64,000 bases of DNA from NCBI RefSeq assembly GCF_037404875.1, contig NZ_JBBELO010000019.1, positions 85,502 through 149,501 of the forward strand. The letters run 5' to 3'. Both the position numbers and the translations under genes were made by a program. Under the pieces are notes generated by a model. The model made no database searches, was not told where the DNA came from, and saw nothing but the letters and a program-made list of their open reading frames with translations. The DNA comes from Orlajensenia sp037404875. Lineage in GTDB: Bacteria; Actinomycetota; Actinomycetes; Actinomycetales; Microbacteriaceae. Within the stretch, counting starts at the first letter, position 1; every line of letters starts with the position of its first letter. Positions 16,013 to 24,092 of the stretch are shown here, piece by piece.

Positions 16013-16767
16013 GTGAGCACGAGCGGGCCGTCATCGGTGATGGCGACCGTGTGCTCCATGTGCGCACCGCGCGATCCGTCGGCCGAACGCAGTGTCCAGC
16101 CGTCGGGGTCGGTGAAGATCTTGTCTGTGCCGAGCAGGAACCACGGCTCGATGGCGATCACGAGCCCGGCGCGCAGCGGCAGGCCACGGTGTGCGCGGCC
16201 GTTGTTCGGGATGTGCGGGTCGCCGTGCATCGTGCGACCCACCCCATGCCCGCCGAAGTCGGTGTTGATGCGCAGGCCCTGCGCGAGGGCGACCTCTGCG
16301 ATGGCCGCCGAGATGTCGCCGATACGGTTGCCCGTGCGCGCAGCCGCTATGCCGGCCTCGAGCGCACGGGTCGTCGTGTCGATCAGCTGCAGGTCTTCGT
16401 CGCGGGGCGTGCCGACCACGACCGAGACGGCGGAGTCGGCGACCCAGCCGTCGACGGATGCGGCGAAGTCGAGCGAGAGCAGGTCACCGTCCCGCAGCGT
16501 GTAGTCCCGGGGCAGGCCGTGCAGCACGGCGTCGTTGACCGAGGTGCAGATGACCTTGCCGAACGGACTGGCTCCGAACGAGGGGTGGTAGTCGATGTAG
16601 CACGACTCTGCGCCAGCCTTGCGGATCATGTCGTGGGCCAGCCGGTCCAGGCTCAGCAGGTTCACGCCCACGGCCGCAGCCGCGGCGGTCGCCTCGAGCA
16701 CGGATGCCACGAAGGCGCCGGCCGGCTTCATGGCCTCGATCTCGGCAGGGGTGCGCAACTCGATCAT
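16000..16767 (-). CDS. map: Type I methionine aminopeptidase
   Basis: Removes the initiator methionine from new proteins. 255 residues with the five metal ligands: two Asp in LSLDFAASVDGWVADSAVS, His in FGGHGVGRTMHG, Glu in VIAIEPW and Glu in HMEHTVAIT. No N-terminal zinc or SH3 extension. Start ATG 16767 has GAGAGG six bases upstream; the frame continues upstream without a sensible start. Confidence 0.94.
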   Translation of the reverse strand: MIELRTPAEIEAMKPAGAFVASVLEATAAAAAVGVNLLSLDRLAHDMIRKAGAESCYIDYHPSFGASPFGKVICTSVNDAVLHGLPRDYTLRDGDLLSLDFAASVDGWVADSAVSVVVGTPRDEDLQLIDTTTRALEAGIAAARTGNRIGDISAAIAEVALAQGLRINTDFGGHGVGRTMHGDPHIPNNGRAHRGLPLRAGLVIAIEPWFLLGTDKIFTDPDGWTLRSADGSRGAHMEHTVAITDDGPLVLTARG

Positions 16768-16874
16768 CGATGTCCTCTCGTCGCTTCCATTCTCCCCCGT
16801 CGCGACGGGTGCACGAGCGTGGCCCGCGCATCCGCCCTCGGCGAACTCCCACCCCATGGCGCACGCAGAGTGCC

Positions 16875-16880
16875 TACGCT
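16875..16880 (+). promoter_or_regulatory. -10 element TACGCT, leaderless membrane-protein gene
   Basis: Six bases separate TACGCT from GTG 16887. No ribosome binding site is present. Confidence 0.45.
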
Positions 16881-16886
16881 GGTGGC

Positions 16887-17375
16887 GTGATCATCCGTCG
16901 GGCCTTCTACTACGCCCTCTTCCCGGCCGTCGTCGTGCTGCCGGCGTGGACCCTCATCGGCTGGGGCATCTTCGGCCACGGCGGCTGGGCGCTGCTCGGG
17001 CTCATCATCGCAGCCCCCGTCATGGCCATCGCCCTCGCGGTCGTCGCGCTGCTCGTGTTCGCGCGCCCGCAGGTGCGACGCGAGCGGGCCGTCTCGTGGA
17101 TGGATGCCGCCTATCTCGCCGTCTGGTACGCGTGCCTCATCGCCTTCGGCTTCCTCGGCGAGACGGCGACCCTCTTCGCGGTGCTCGGCGTCGCCGCCGC
17201 GCTGACGGCCTTCTGGCTCTCGCTCTCACAGCTGTACCGGGCGGGCGTGAAGGGCGTGCGCGACACGATGGCCGCCTTCGAACGCCAGGCCGCCGCTCCG
17301 GCGACGCAGCAGGCTGTCATCCGTCACGCCGACGGTGAAGACGAGGTCATCATCGTGCGCGAGGTCAAGCCGTAG
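16887..17375 (+). CDS. Small membrane protein with four predicted TM segments
   Basis: A 162-residue unrecognised protein. Hydrophobic segments at about 8-28, 31-58, 74-94 and 96-115 are followed by a charged cytoplasmic tail with HADGEDEVIIVREVKP. The ARPQVRRERAVSW linker suggests positive-inside orientation. No catalytic motif. It converges on the MprF-like gene with 16 bases between. Function unknown. Confidence 0.75.
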   Translation: MIIRRAFYYALFPAVVVLPAWTLIGWGIFGHGGWALLGLIIAAPVMAIALAVVALLVFARPQVRRERAVSWMDAAYLAVWYACLIAFGFLGETATLFAVLGVAAALTAFWLSLSQLYRAGVKGVRDTMAAFERQAAAPATQQAVIRHADGEDEVIIVREVKP

Positions 17376-17391
17376 GACCGGCCGGCCGCGT

Positions 17392-19833
17392 TCACGTCCG
17401 GTGACGCAGGAGGGCGCCCACCCCGCGCACGGTGAGGGTCGGCGGGTAGCAGCGCGCCACGGCCATCCCGATCGCCGGAAGTCTCACGGGGTCGCGATAC
17501 ACGAGGTAGAGCGGCTCGAGCGATGTGGAGAACTTGCGTTTGAAGCGCAGCAGGGAACGGAACCCGTAGAGCGGCTCGAGCGTGCGGGCGAGCAGGTCGA
17601 GCACCGCTGAGAGGGCCCCGGCGTGTTCCGTCGCCGAGTTCGCCAAGGGGGATCCCGACAGGCTCACCACCTCGAGTCCGGCGTCGGCGAAGCGGGCGAC
17701 GGCCTCCGCGATCGCGAATTCCATGACCCCGTTCGCCGCGGCCGGCGCTCGGCGCATCATGTCGAGTGTGCGTCCGACCAGGAGACCGTCCCGACGGATC
17801 GGCAGCCAGCTCGTGATCGCGCACAATCGATCCTCCGCGTCGAGCACGGCGCCGAGCAGGACGTCGTCATCGCGGAGCTCGTCGAGCCCGCCGAGGGTGA
17901 AGCCGAGTTCGGGAAGCTCCTTCGATGACATCCACTCCTCGGAGAGTGCGGTGATCTGCGCGGTGATGCGCGCCGGCATCTCGGCCCAGTTCGACCAGCG
18001 CACGCGCAGACCGTCGCGCACGGAACGATTGACGGCGGTGCGCACGTCCTGCATCGCCCGGCCCGACGTCGAGAACGTTCGCGGATCGAGCGTGATCTCC
18101 TCGGCGACCTCGATCGCACTCCAGCCGGCCTCGACCAGGATCGCCCGAACCGGCTCGTGGACGCTGTAGAACGCCGGAGTCCATGCCGACGCATCGCAGA
18201 ACTCCACGAACCGACGCAGCGTATCGGCTCCTGCGGCGACCTCGCCGATCGGGTCGGAGGTCGTCACGGCCACGCCGCCGACGACCCGGTAGGCCACCCC
18301 CGCTGTCGCCTCTGGCGCGGTCCACAGTTCGTTTCCCGCCCACGTGGTCATGAAGCCGAGGGTGCCCGAGCCGCGATCCAGGAGCGAACGGATGCGCATC
18401 GCATCCGGAGCGACAACGGCGGCGGTGCTGCTGAGGCGCAACATCATGACGGCGATCGCGATGAGCCCGAACCAGAAGAGGGGGCCGATTCCGTGGCTCA
18501 GCCACGAAGACGCCGCCGAGACGGGATGCAGCGCATGTGCGGGCACCCGAAGGAACGAGGTGGGCAGCACGAGTGAGGGCAGGTTCTGCACGACAGTCTG
18601 CCAGGTGGCGATCGGCCTGAACTGCGTGCGCAGCACCCACGATCCAGCGAGCGCCACGCCGACGCACAGCAGCGTCCACGCGGCCAGGAGCGCACCGCTG
18701 CGGCTCCGCAGGCGAGGATCGAGGCGAATGGGAAAGGCCCGTCTCTCGGCCAGAAGCAGGAGGGAATAGGCCAACGGCGCGAGGATGCTCGCAGCCACCC
18801 AGATTCCGAGTTCAGCGTCGTGCCTGCCGGCCGGCGCGGGGTGTGCGGAGGGCATGACGCCGAGGTACCAGGCGGCGACCAGCGACTGCACGGTACCGAG
18901 GGCGGCCAGCAACCAGACCGCCAGCCGACGGCCGGCGAGCAGGCCCCAGGCGCCGACGAGCATGAGCAGCAGGGGGAGAAGGGACAGGAGGGTCCCGCCC
19001 ACTCCGTGCAGATGGGCGTGATCCAGAGCGTTGATGCAGTCCAGCGGGAACGTGCCCGCCCGGCAGTGTGCGCTCGGCCGAGCCGACGGCGTCGCATCCG
19101 ACAGGGTGATGCCCAACGGTGCGAGCAGGCCGAAACGCACCGGAGCGGTGAGCGAGAGAAGGGGGCCGAGGGCGAGGACCACGGTGACCAGGGCGAGCAG
19201 GCCCCGCCGCTCCCGCCGGGAGCTGGTCCAGTGCCGGCCGCTCGGCGTGGGAATCGTGAGCCGGCCGCCGAGCAGCCCGGCTGCGACGGCGACGAGAAGA
19301 TAGAGGTCGGACGGCAGGCCGCTGTACAGCGTCATCGCGACGGCACCGGCCACGAGCAGCACCCGGATGCGCCTGCGCCAGATGCCGGGAGCGCTTGCGC
19401 TGGCCCACGCGATGGTTCCGGCTATGGGGGTCAGCGGATCGAGGGTGTCGAGAGTCCTCACCGACGATGCCCAGTACTCTCCGGTCCGCGAGCCGACGAC
19501 CTGAACCCCGAGCCCGACGATCGAGGCGAAGGTGCCCGTGAGCACGAAGGCGAGCGCGGTGCGGATGCCGCCCATCGTCCGCTCCGCCCAGCCGACGGCG
19601 AGCAGGGTCGCGCAGACGGCCACGACGAGTCCGATCGCGTTGGCCGCCACGAGCTGCGAGGTGACGAGCACCCACCAGTGGTGCTCGGCGAGTGCGGCGG
19701 GATCGGCTCCCGCGCGCTCAGGGCTCAGGGCGCCACGGCCCGCGCCCGACAGGGAGAGGATGCCGAGTACCAGCAGGATGGCGGCGATCGCGAGCGTCAC
19801 GGGCAGCCGACCGGCCTGGCGCAGGAGCCTCAT
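17392..19833 (-). CDS. MprF-like lipid aminoacyltransferase with rhomboid-like membrane region
   Basis: 813 residues. The C-terminal about 330 residues are a DUF2156/LPG-synthase domain (DPIGEVAAGADTLRRFVEFC, AVNRSVRDGLRVRW, GRTLDMMRRA, FKRKFSTSLEPLYLVYRDP), which transfers amino acids from tRNA to phosphatidylglycerol or a related lipid. The N-terminal membrane part begins with an apparently rhomboid-like bundle (WWVLVTSQLVAANAIGLV ... GWAERTMGG) lacking the protease GxS and His. ATG 19833 overlaps the stop of the upstream esterase (ATGA), so the two are translationally coupled. Lysine or alanine cannot be chosen from sequence. Confidence 0.8.
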   Translation of the reverse strand: MRLLRQAGRLPVTLAIAAILLVLGILSLSGAGRGALSPERAGADPAALAEHHWWVLVTSQLVAANAIGLVVAVCATLLAVGWAERTMGGIRTALAFVLTGTFASIVGLGVQVVGSRTGEYWASSVRTLDTLDPLTPIAGTIAWASASAPGIWRRRIRVLLVAGAVAMTLYSGLPSDLYLLVAVAAGLLGGRLTIPTPSGRHWTSSRRERRGLLALVTVVLALGPLLSLTAPVRFGLLAPLGITLSDATPSARPSAHCRAGTFPLDCINALDHAHLHGVGGTLLSLLPLLLMLVGAWGLLAGRRLAVWLLAALGTVQSLVAAWYLGVMPSAHPAPAGRHDAELGIWVAASILAPLAYSLLLLAERRAFPIRLDPRLRSRSGALLAAWTLLCVGVALAGSWVLRTQFRPIATWQTVVQNLPSLVLPTSFLRVPAHALHPVSAASSWLSHGIGPLFWFGLIAIAVMMLRLSSTAAVVAPDAMRIRSLLDRGSGTLGFMTTWAGNELWTAPEATAGVAYRVVGGVAVTTSDPIGEVAAGADTLRRFVEFCDASAWTPAFYSVHEPVRAILVEAGWSAIEVAEEITLDPRTFSTSGRAMQDVRTAVNRSVRDGLRVRWSNWAEMPARITAQITALSEEWMSSKELPELGFTLGGLDELRDDDVLLGAVLDAEDRLCAITSWLPIRRDGLLVGRTLDMMRRAPAAANGVMEFAIAEAVARFADAGLEVVSLSGSPLANSATEHAGALSAVLDLLARTLEPLYGFRSLLRFKRKFSTSLEPLYLVYRDPVRLPAIGMAVARCYPPTLTVRGVGALLRHRT

Positions 19834-21155
19834 GAGACCGGCCCGACGCCGAGGTGCGCGAGCACGGGCTCGATCCCCGAGGAGAGCACGTAGCGCACCG
19901 TCGCCCACTCGTGACCGGTGCCCGGCGACACGACCCGCGAGGTCGCGATGCCCGCGGCTGCGGCGGCCCGCCGCATCCGCTGCACGCCCGGTCCGTACTG
20001 CGCATCCCGGCTCCCGTAGCCGAAGACGGCCGTCGTGCCCGTGTACGGCGCGTGCGCTGCGAGGATCGTGGCGGGCCGCGCCGCCATGTACGCGGATGCG
20101 CTGCCCCCGAAGCCGACGGCGATGGTGTTGGCGGTGTCGCCGTTGCGGGGAGTGACCTGCCCCGAGACGTCGACGATGGCCGAGAACAGCTCCGGATGCG
20201 CCGCGCCGAGCTGGATGGCGCAGGTTCCTCCCTGGGAGAAGCCGCCGATGGCCCAGTGCGCCGCATCCGGCTCTACCGTGAGGTGGGTGCGGATCCATCG
20301 GGGAACGTCGCGTGTGAGGTAGCTCGCCGACGCGCCGAGAGGAGAGTCCAGGCACATCGGGTTGGCGGTGGGGGAGCCGAGTTGGTCGGGAACCACGACG
20401 ATGGGTGCGAGGCCACCGTCGCGCGCGGCCCAGGCATCCATGATGCCGCGCAGATGACCTGCGCGCACGACGTCGCCGGGTCCGCCTGGCTGGCCGGACA
20501 GCATGACCATGACCGGCAGGGCGGGAGGATCGCTCGCGAGCGCCGCAGGCGGAAGGTAGACGTAGGCGGGTCGGGCCGGGAAGTGCGAGGTCGTACCCGG
20601 GATCTCCACCTGCGCCACGAGGCCGCGCTGCCCGCCCGACGTGCCACGCCAGTCGGCCGGCGGCGCGCCGACGCGCGTGCGGTCGGCGAACAGCGGAGCG
20701 CCGCTGCGCTGTCGTGCGGCGACACCCGCCGGGAGGGCCTCTGCCGCCGGCTGTCCGATGAGCGCGCCCACGGTCGGGTACTGCCCGAACTCGGCGTTGA
20801 CGGCGAGCGCTCCTGCCGTCAGCGCGAGAACGACCCCCGCGGCGGCGAGGAAGCGCCGCCAGCGACCGCCGCGCACGAGAGCCGCACTGAGCACGCCGAG
20901 CGCGCCGAACGCCCCCACGACGCCAGCCCGCCCGAGCGGGTCGAGGGCGGTGTCGAACGTGCTCGGCGACTCCGCCCAGCGGCACAGCGCAAGGCCGATC
21001 CCGGTGCCGAGTGCGCCGGCCGCGACGGCGATGGCGATCCACACCGCTCGAGGGCGCACCAGCGTGACGACGACAACGGCGGCGCCGGCCACGAGACTCA
21101 CGCCGATGAGGAGCACTCCCGAGAGCAGGTCGATCCCGTCAAGCCAGTTCTGCAC
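19830..21155 (-). CDS. Membrane-anchored esterase (esterase D / mycolyltransferase-like fold)
   Basis: 441 residues. Four N-terminal hydrophobic segments (about residues 5-115) precede an extracytoplasmic alpha/beta hydrolase of the PF00756 kind. The nucleophile is Ser in GGFSQGGT; GHEW near the C-terminus supplies the His; an Asp is available before it. GTG 21155 is chosen because AGGAG lies four bases upstream. It overlaps the MprF-like gene by four bases. In other Gram-positives MprF-type genes are paired with hydrolases that remove the amino acid from the lipid, which is the favoured but unproven role here. Confidence 0.78.
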   Translation of the reverse strand: MQNWLDGIDLLSGVLLIGVSLVAGAAVVVVTLVRPRAVWIAIAVAAGALGTGIGLALCRWAESPSTFDTALDPLGRAGVVGAFGALGVLSAALVRGGRWRRFLAAAGVVLALTAGALAVNAEFGQYPTVGALIGQPAAEALPAGVAARQRSGAPLFADRTRVGAPPADWRGTSGGQRGLVAQVEIPGTTSHFPARPAYVYLPPAALASDPPALPVMVMLSGQPGGPGDVVRAGHLRGIMDAWAARDGGLAPIVVVPDQLGSPTANPMCLDSPLGASASYLTRDVPRWIRTHLTVEPDAAHWAIGGFSQGGTCAIQLGAAHPELFSAIVDVSGQVTPRNGDTANTIAVGFGGSASAYMAARPATILAAHAPYTGTTAVFGYGSRDAQYGPGVQRMRRAAAAAGIATSRVVSPGTGHEWATVRYVLSSGIEPVLAHLGVGPVS

Positions 21156-21271
21156 GGCGCTCCTGTCTCGTCGTCGCCAGCTTTCAGTGTGCTCATCCGC
21201 CGCCACCCGTATTCTTGGAGGAGACCGCGACGGGTGAGAATCCTCACAGGACGGCGTCGAGCCCGCGCGTT

Positions 21272-21300
21272 TTGGTGCGGATGCGCATCCGTGGCAGAAT
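21272..21300 (+). promoter_or_regulatory. Sigma70-type promoter for rplS
   Basis: TTGGTG (21272-21277), 17-base spacer, CAGAAT (21295-21300). The predicted transcript has a 5' leader of about 120 bases before rplS. The 274-base gap between the esterase and rplS holds nothing else that can be recognised. Confidence 0.5.
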
Positions 21301-21429
21301 GGTCGATTGTGCCGCGGCACGTCTCTGCCTCCGGGGAGCACGCACTGCGCGAGAAGCGCGAACGGCACACATCTTCTTCATTCACCTAGTCCGTGTTCGA
21401 CCGGTGGCGGGCACAGAGAGCGAATCATC

Positions 21430-21777
21430 ATGCACATCCTCGACTCCGTCGATGCAGCCTCACTGCGGTCGGACATCCCCGACTTCCGCGCCGGCGACAC
21501 CGTCAAGGTTCACGTCAACATCATCGAGGGCAGCCGCTCCCGTATCCAGGTCTTCCAGGGCGTCGTCATCGGCCGCTCCAACGAGGGCGTGCGCGAGACC
21601 TTCACGGTTCGCAAGGTCAGCTTCCAGGTGGGCGTCGAGCGCACCTTCCCGGTGCACTCCCCGGTGATCGACCACATCGAGGTCGTCACCCGCGGAGACG
21701 TTCGCCGCGCGAAGCTCTACTACCTGCGCGACCTGCGCGGCAAGAAGGCCAAGATCAAGGAGAAGCGCGACAACTAG
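21430..21777 (+). CDS. rplS: 50S ribosomal protein L19
   Basis: L19, 115 residues, at the 30S-50S interface. The FRAGDTVKVHVNIIEG and VERTFPVHSP motifs are intact and it ends in the basic AKLYYLRDLRGKKAKIKEKR tail. Usually adjacent to trmD; here separated by the chelatase-map-MprF region. The upstream leader is untranslated so far as can be seen. Confidence 0.97.
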   Translation: MHILDSVDAASLRSDIPDFRAGDTVKVHVNIIEGSRSRIQVFQGVVIGRSNEGVRETFTVRKVSFQVGVERTFPVHSPVIDHIEVVTRGDVRRAKLYYLRDLRGKKAKIKEKRDN

Positions 21778-21825
21778 TCGACGCCTCCCGCGCCCGCCGT
21801 GGCGCTGCCTGAGCTCCCCGCCCCG

Positions 21826-21831
21826 TATGAT
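21826..21831 (+). promoter_or_regulatory. -10 element TATGAT upstream of lepB
   Basis: TATGAT is near consensus and lies 22 bases before the lepB ATG, leaving a leader of about 15 bases with GGGGAG in it. Confidence 0.45.
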
Positions 21832-21853
21832 CGGGTGGGGAGTTCAGACGTTA

Positions 21854-22615
21854 ATGACAGAAGAATCGGTGCGGCCTCGCACAGAAGAGGATGCGGACCA
21901 GTTGCGACCGCGCCGAGGGCGCCAACGGGGTGCGCTGATCTTCGCGCGGGACCTGCTGGTGATCCTCGTGGTCGCCGTGCTCATCTCGTTCCTCGTGAAG
22001 ACCTTCCTCATCCGGTCCTTCTTCATCCCCTCGGAATCGATGCGCGAGACGCTCCAGGTGCACGATCGCATCATCGTGAACGAGCTCGTGCCCGATGCCG
22101 TGCCGATCAACCGGGGCGACATCGTCGTCTTCAAGGATCCGGGCGGCTGGCTCGCGCCGCAGCCGCCGATCCAGCAGAATCCTCTCGCAGCGGGCGTCGA
22201 CTGGCTGCTCTCGCTCGTCGGCCTCTCGGCTCCCGACAGCAACGACCACCTCATCAAGCGGGTCATCGGCCTGCCCGGCGACCACGTGAGCTGCTGCAAC
22301 GCGCTCGGCCAGGTGAGCGTGAACGACGTGCCGCTCGACGAGCCCTACATCACCGTTCCCGAGGGCGAGACCCGCGCTTCGAAGGACGACTTCGACCGGG
22401 TGGTTCCCGCCGGCTCACTCTGGGTGATGGGCGACAACCGTTACAACTCCAAGGACTCGCGCTACAACGGCGACACCCCGGGCAAGGGCTTCGTGCCCGT
22501 CGACAACGTCGTCGGGCGTGCGTTCGTGGTCAGCTGGCCACTGGATCACTGGGCGTGGCTCGACGACTATCCCGACACCTTCGCCGGCATCCCGAAGGGA
22601 ACCGGCCAGAGATGA
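21854..22615 (+). CDS. lepB: Signal peptidase I
   Basis: Type I leader peptidase. 253 residues; one N-terminal TM helix at about 31-53, then the catalytic Ser62 in IPSESM and the general-base Lys134 in HLIKRVIGLPGDH. The GDNRYNSKDSR box near the C-terminus is complete. Expressed in front of rnhB with an ATGA overlap. Confidence 0.96.
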   Translation: MTEESVRPRTEEDADQLRPRRGRQRGALIFARDLLVILVVAVLISFLVKTFLIRSFFIPSESMRETLQVHDRIIVNELVPDAVPINRGDIVVFKDPGGWLAPQPPIQQNPLAAGVDWLLSLVGLSAPDSNDHLIKRVIGLPGDHVSCCNALGQVSVNDVPLDEPYITVPEGETRASKDDFDRVVPAGSLWVMGDNRYNSKDSRYNGDTPGKGFVPVDNVVGRAFVVSWPLDHWAWLDDYPDTFAGIPKGTGQR

Positions 22616-23271
22616 CTCCGGTCGTCGACCCCACACTGAGCCTGGAGCGGCGGCTGTTCCGTTCCGGATACCCACTCGTGATCGGATGCGACGAGGTCGG
22701 TCGCGGGGCCATAGCCGGCCCGGTGGCCGTGGGCATGTCGGTGCTGGATCGCTCCCGCCGCATCATCCCCGAGGGCCTGCGGGATTCGAAGATGCTCAGC
22801 GAGCCCCGGCGCGAGGAACTCGCCCCCATCGTGCGCGACTGGGTACTGCACGCGAGCGTCGGCCTCGCCAGTGCGGAGGAGGTCGACACCCACGGCATCA
22901 TCGTCGCCCTCGGGTTGGCCGCTTCCCGCGCCTACAGTGCGCTGCTCGACGACGGCGTCGACACCTCCGGCGCCATCGTCGTGCTCGACGGCAACCACGA
23001 CTACCTCTCTCCGGCCATCACCGGAACGGCTGCGGTCATGACGCGCATCAAGGCCGACCAGGATTGCGCCTCGGTCTCCGCGGCATCCGTCATCGCCAAG
23101 GTGCATCGCGACCGGCTGATGATCCGGGCGCACGAGGACGCGGCGGTGTACAGCTGGAATGCGAACAAGGGCTACGCATCGAGCGCCCACTACGCGGCCA
23201 TCGACGAGCACGGGCCGCACGCGCTGCACCGGGTCAGCTGGCTGCGCACACCGGCGCTCATGCAGTTCTGA
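22612..23271 (+). CDS. rnhB: Ribonuclease HII
   Basis: Removes RNA from RNA-DNA hybrids and single ribonucleotides. 219 residues with the active-site GCDEVGRGAIAGPV, DSKMLS, and KADQDCASVSAASVIAKVHRD regions. The start ATG overlaps the lepB stop (ATGA). Confidence 0.96.
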   Translation: MTPVVDPTLSLERRLFRSGYPLVIGCDEVGRGAIAGPVAVGMSVLDRSRRIIPEGLRDSKMLSEPRREELAPIVRDWVLHASVGLASAEEVDTHGIIVALGLAASRAYSALLDDGVDTSGAIVVLDGNHDYLSPAITGTAAVMTRIKADQDCASVSAASVIAKVHRDRLMIRAHEDAAVYSWNANKGYASSAHYAAIDEHGPHALHRVSWLRTPALMQF

Positions 23272-23299
23272 TTCCTGCGCGGCGTAGGATTGACGGACC

Positions 23300-23623
23300 A
23301 TGGATGAGGACGAATTCGACGACTACGACCGCGAGGTCGAACTGGCGCTCTACCGCGAGTACCGCGACATCGTGTCGCAATTCAAGTACGTCGTCGAGAC
23401 GGAGCGTCGCTTCTACCTGGCCAACGAGGTCGAACTCGTTCGTCGCGACACCGAGCACGACTTCTACTTCGAGCTGACGATGCGCGACGTCTGGGTATGG
23501 GACGTCTACCGCTCCGACCGCTTCGTCAAGGCCGTGCGTGTGCTCACGTTCAAGGACGTGAACGTCGAGGAGCTCGCGGCCAAGGAGTTCGAGCTCCCCA
23601 AGGAACTCGCCCTCGACGAGTAG
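23300..23623 (+). CDS. DUF2469 family protein
   Basis: A 107-residue, highly acidic protein of the DUF2469 family, conserved across actinobacteria in exactly this rnhB-DUF2469-yraN position. The YDREVELALYREYRDIV and ETERRFYLANEVEL segments are diagnostic. No known function. A TAGGAT hexamer at 23285-23290 may give it its own short-leader transcript. Confidence 0.92.
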   Translation: MDEDEFDDYDREVELALYREYRDIVSQFKYVVETERRFYLANEVELVRRDTEHDFYFELTMRDVWVWDVYRSDRFVKAVRVLTFKDVNVEELAAKEFELPKELALDE

Positions 23624-23708
23624 GCACCCGGGGCACCCCTCGCTCACAGTTCCGGCCGTGCCGGTCGATTCCTCACAGCGCGCTCGGCTGCACTGAACGG
23701 ATGCCGCC

Positions 23709-23733
23709 CCTCCCGCAGGCTTGCCTGCGGAGG
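23709..23733 (+). promoter_or_regulatory. Hairpin sequestering the yraN ribosome binding site
   Basis: CCTCCCGCAGGC (23709-23720) pairs with GCCTGCGGAGG (23723-23733) with a single bulged base. The right arm contains the GGAGG that serves ATG 23739, so the folded mRNA would hide it. Confidence 0.5.
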
Positions 23734-23738
23734 TGCGC

Positions 23739-24092
23739 ATGGCGGCGAAGGACGATCTCGGTCGGTGGGGCGAAGACCTCGCCGCCGACTACCTGCGGCA
23801 GCACGGCTATCGGGTGCTCGAACGCAACTGGCGCTGCCGCCAGGGCGAGATCGACGTCGTCGCCGAGCACGATGGCGAGATCGTCTTCGTCGAGGTCAAG
23901 ACGCGTTCGAGCCTGGCCTACGGCCATCCGTTCGAGGCGATCACGCTCGGCAAGCTCGCCCGGATGCGCCGGCTGGCGCTGGCGTGGTGCGTGGACTCGG
24001 GGCGCCACCACCGCATCCGCCTCGATGCCATCGCCATCGTCGCCCCTCGAGACACCCCGGTCAGCATCGAGCACCTGGTGCGGCTCTCGTGA
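23739..24092 (+). CDS. YraN / UPF0102 nuclease-fold protein
   Basis: 117 residues of the UPF0102 family, a small PD-(D/E)xK-like fold: GRWGEDLAADYLRQHGY, then GEIDVVAEHDGEIVFVEVKTRS with the Asp and EVK positions of the nuclease core. Almost always beside rnhB and comM/dprA, suggesting a role in DNA recombination. ATG 23739 follows GGAGG by five bases. Its stop overlaps the comM start (TGATG). Confidence 0.92.
   Translation: MAAKDDLGRWGEDLAADYLRQHGYRVLERNWRCRQGEIDVVAEHDGEIVFVEVKTRSSLAYGHPFEAITLGKLARMRRLALAWCVDSGRHHRIRLDAIAIVAPRDTPVSIEHLVRLS

Noticed and set aside
19834..21042. N-terminal extension of the MprF-like frame
   Set aside because: Arg-rich shadow of the esterase; ATGA overlap fixes the real start at 19833.
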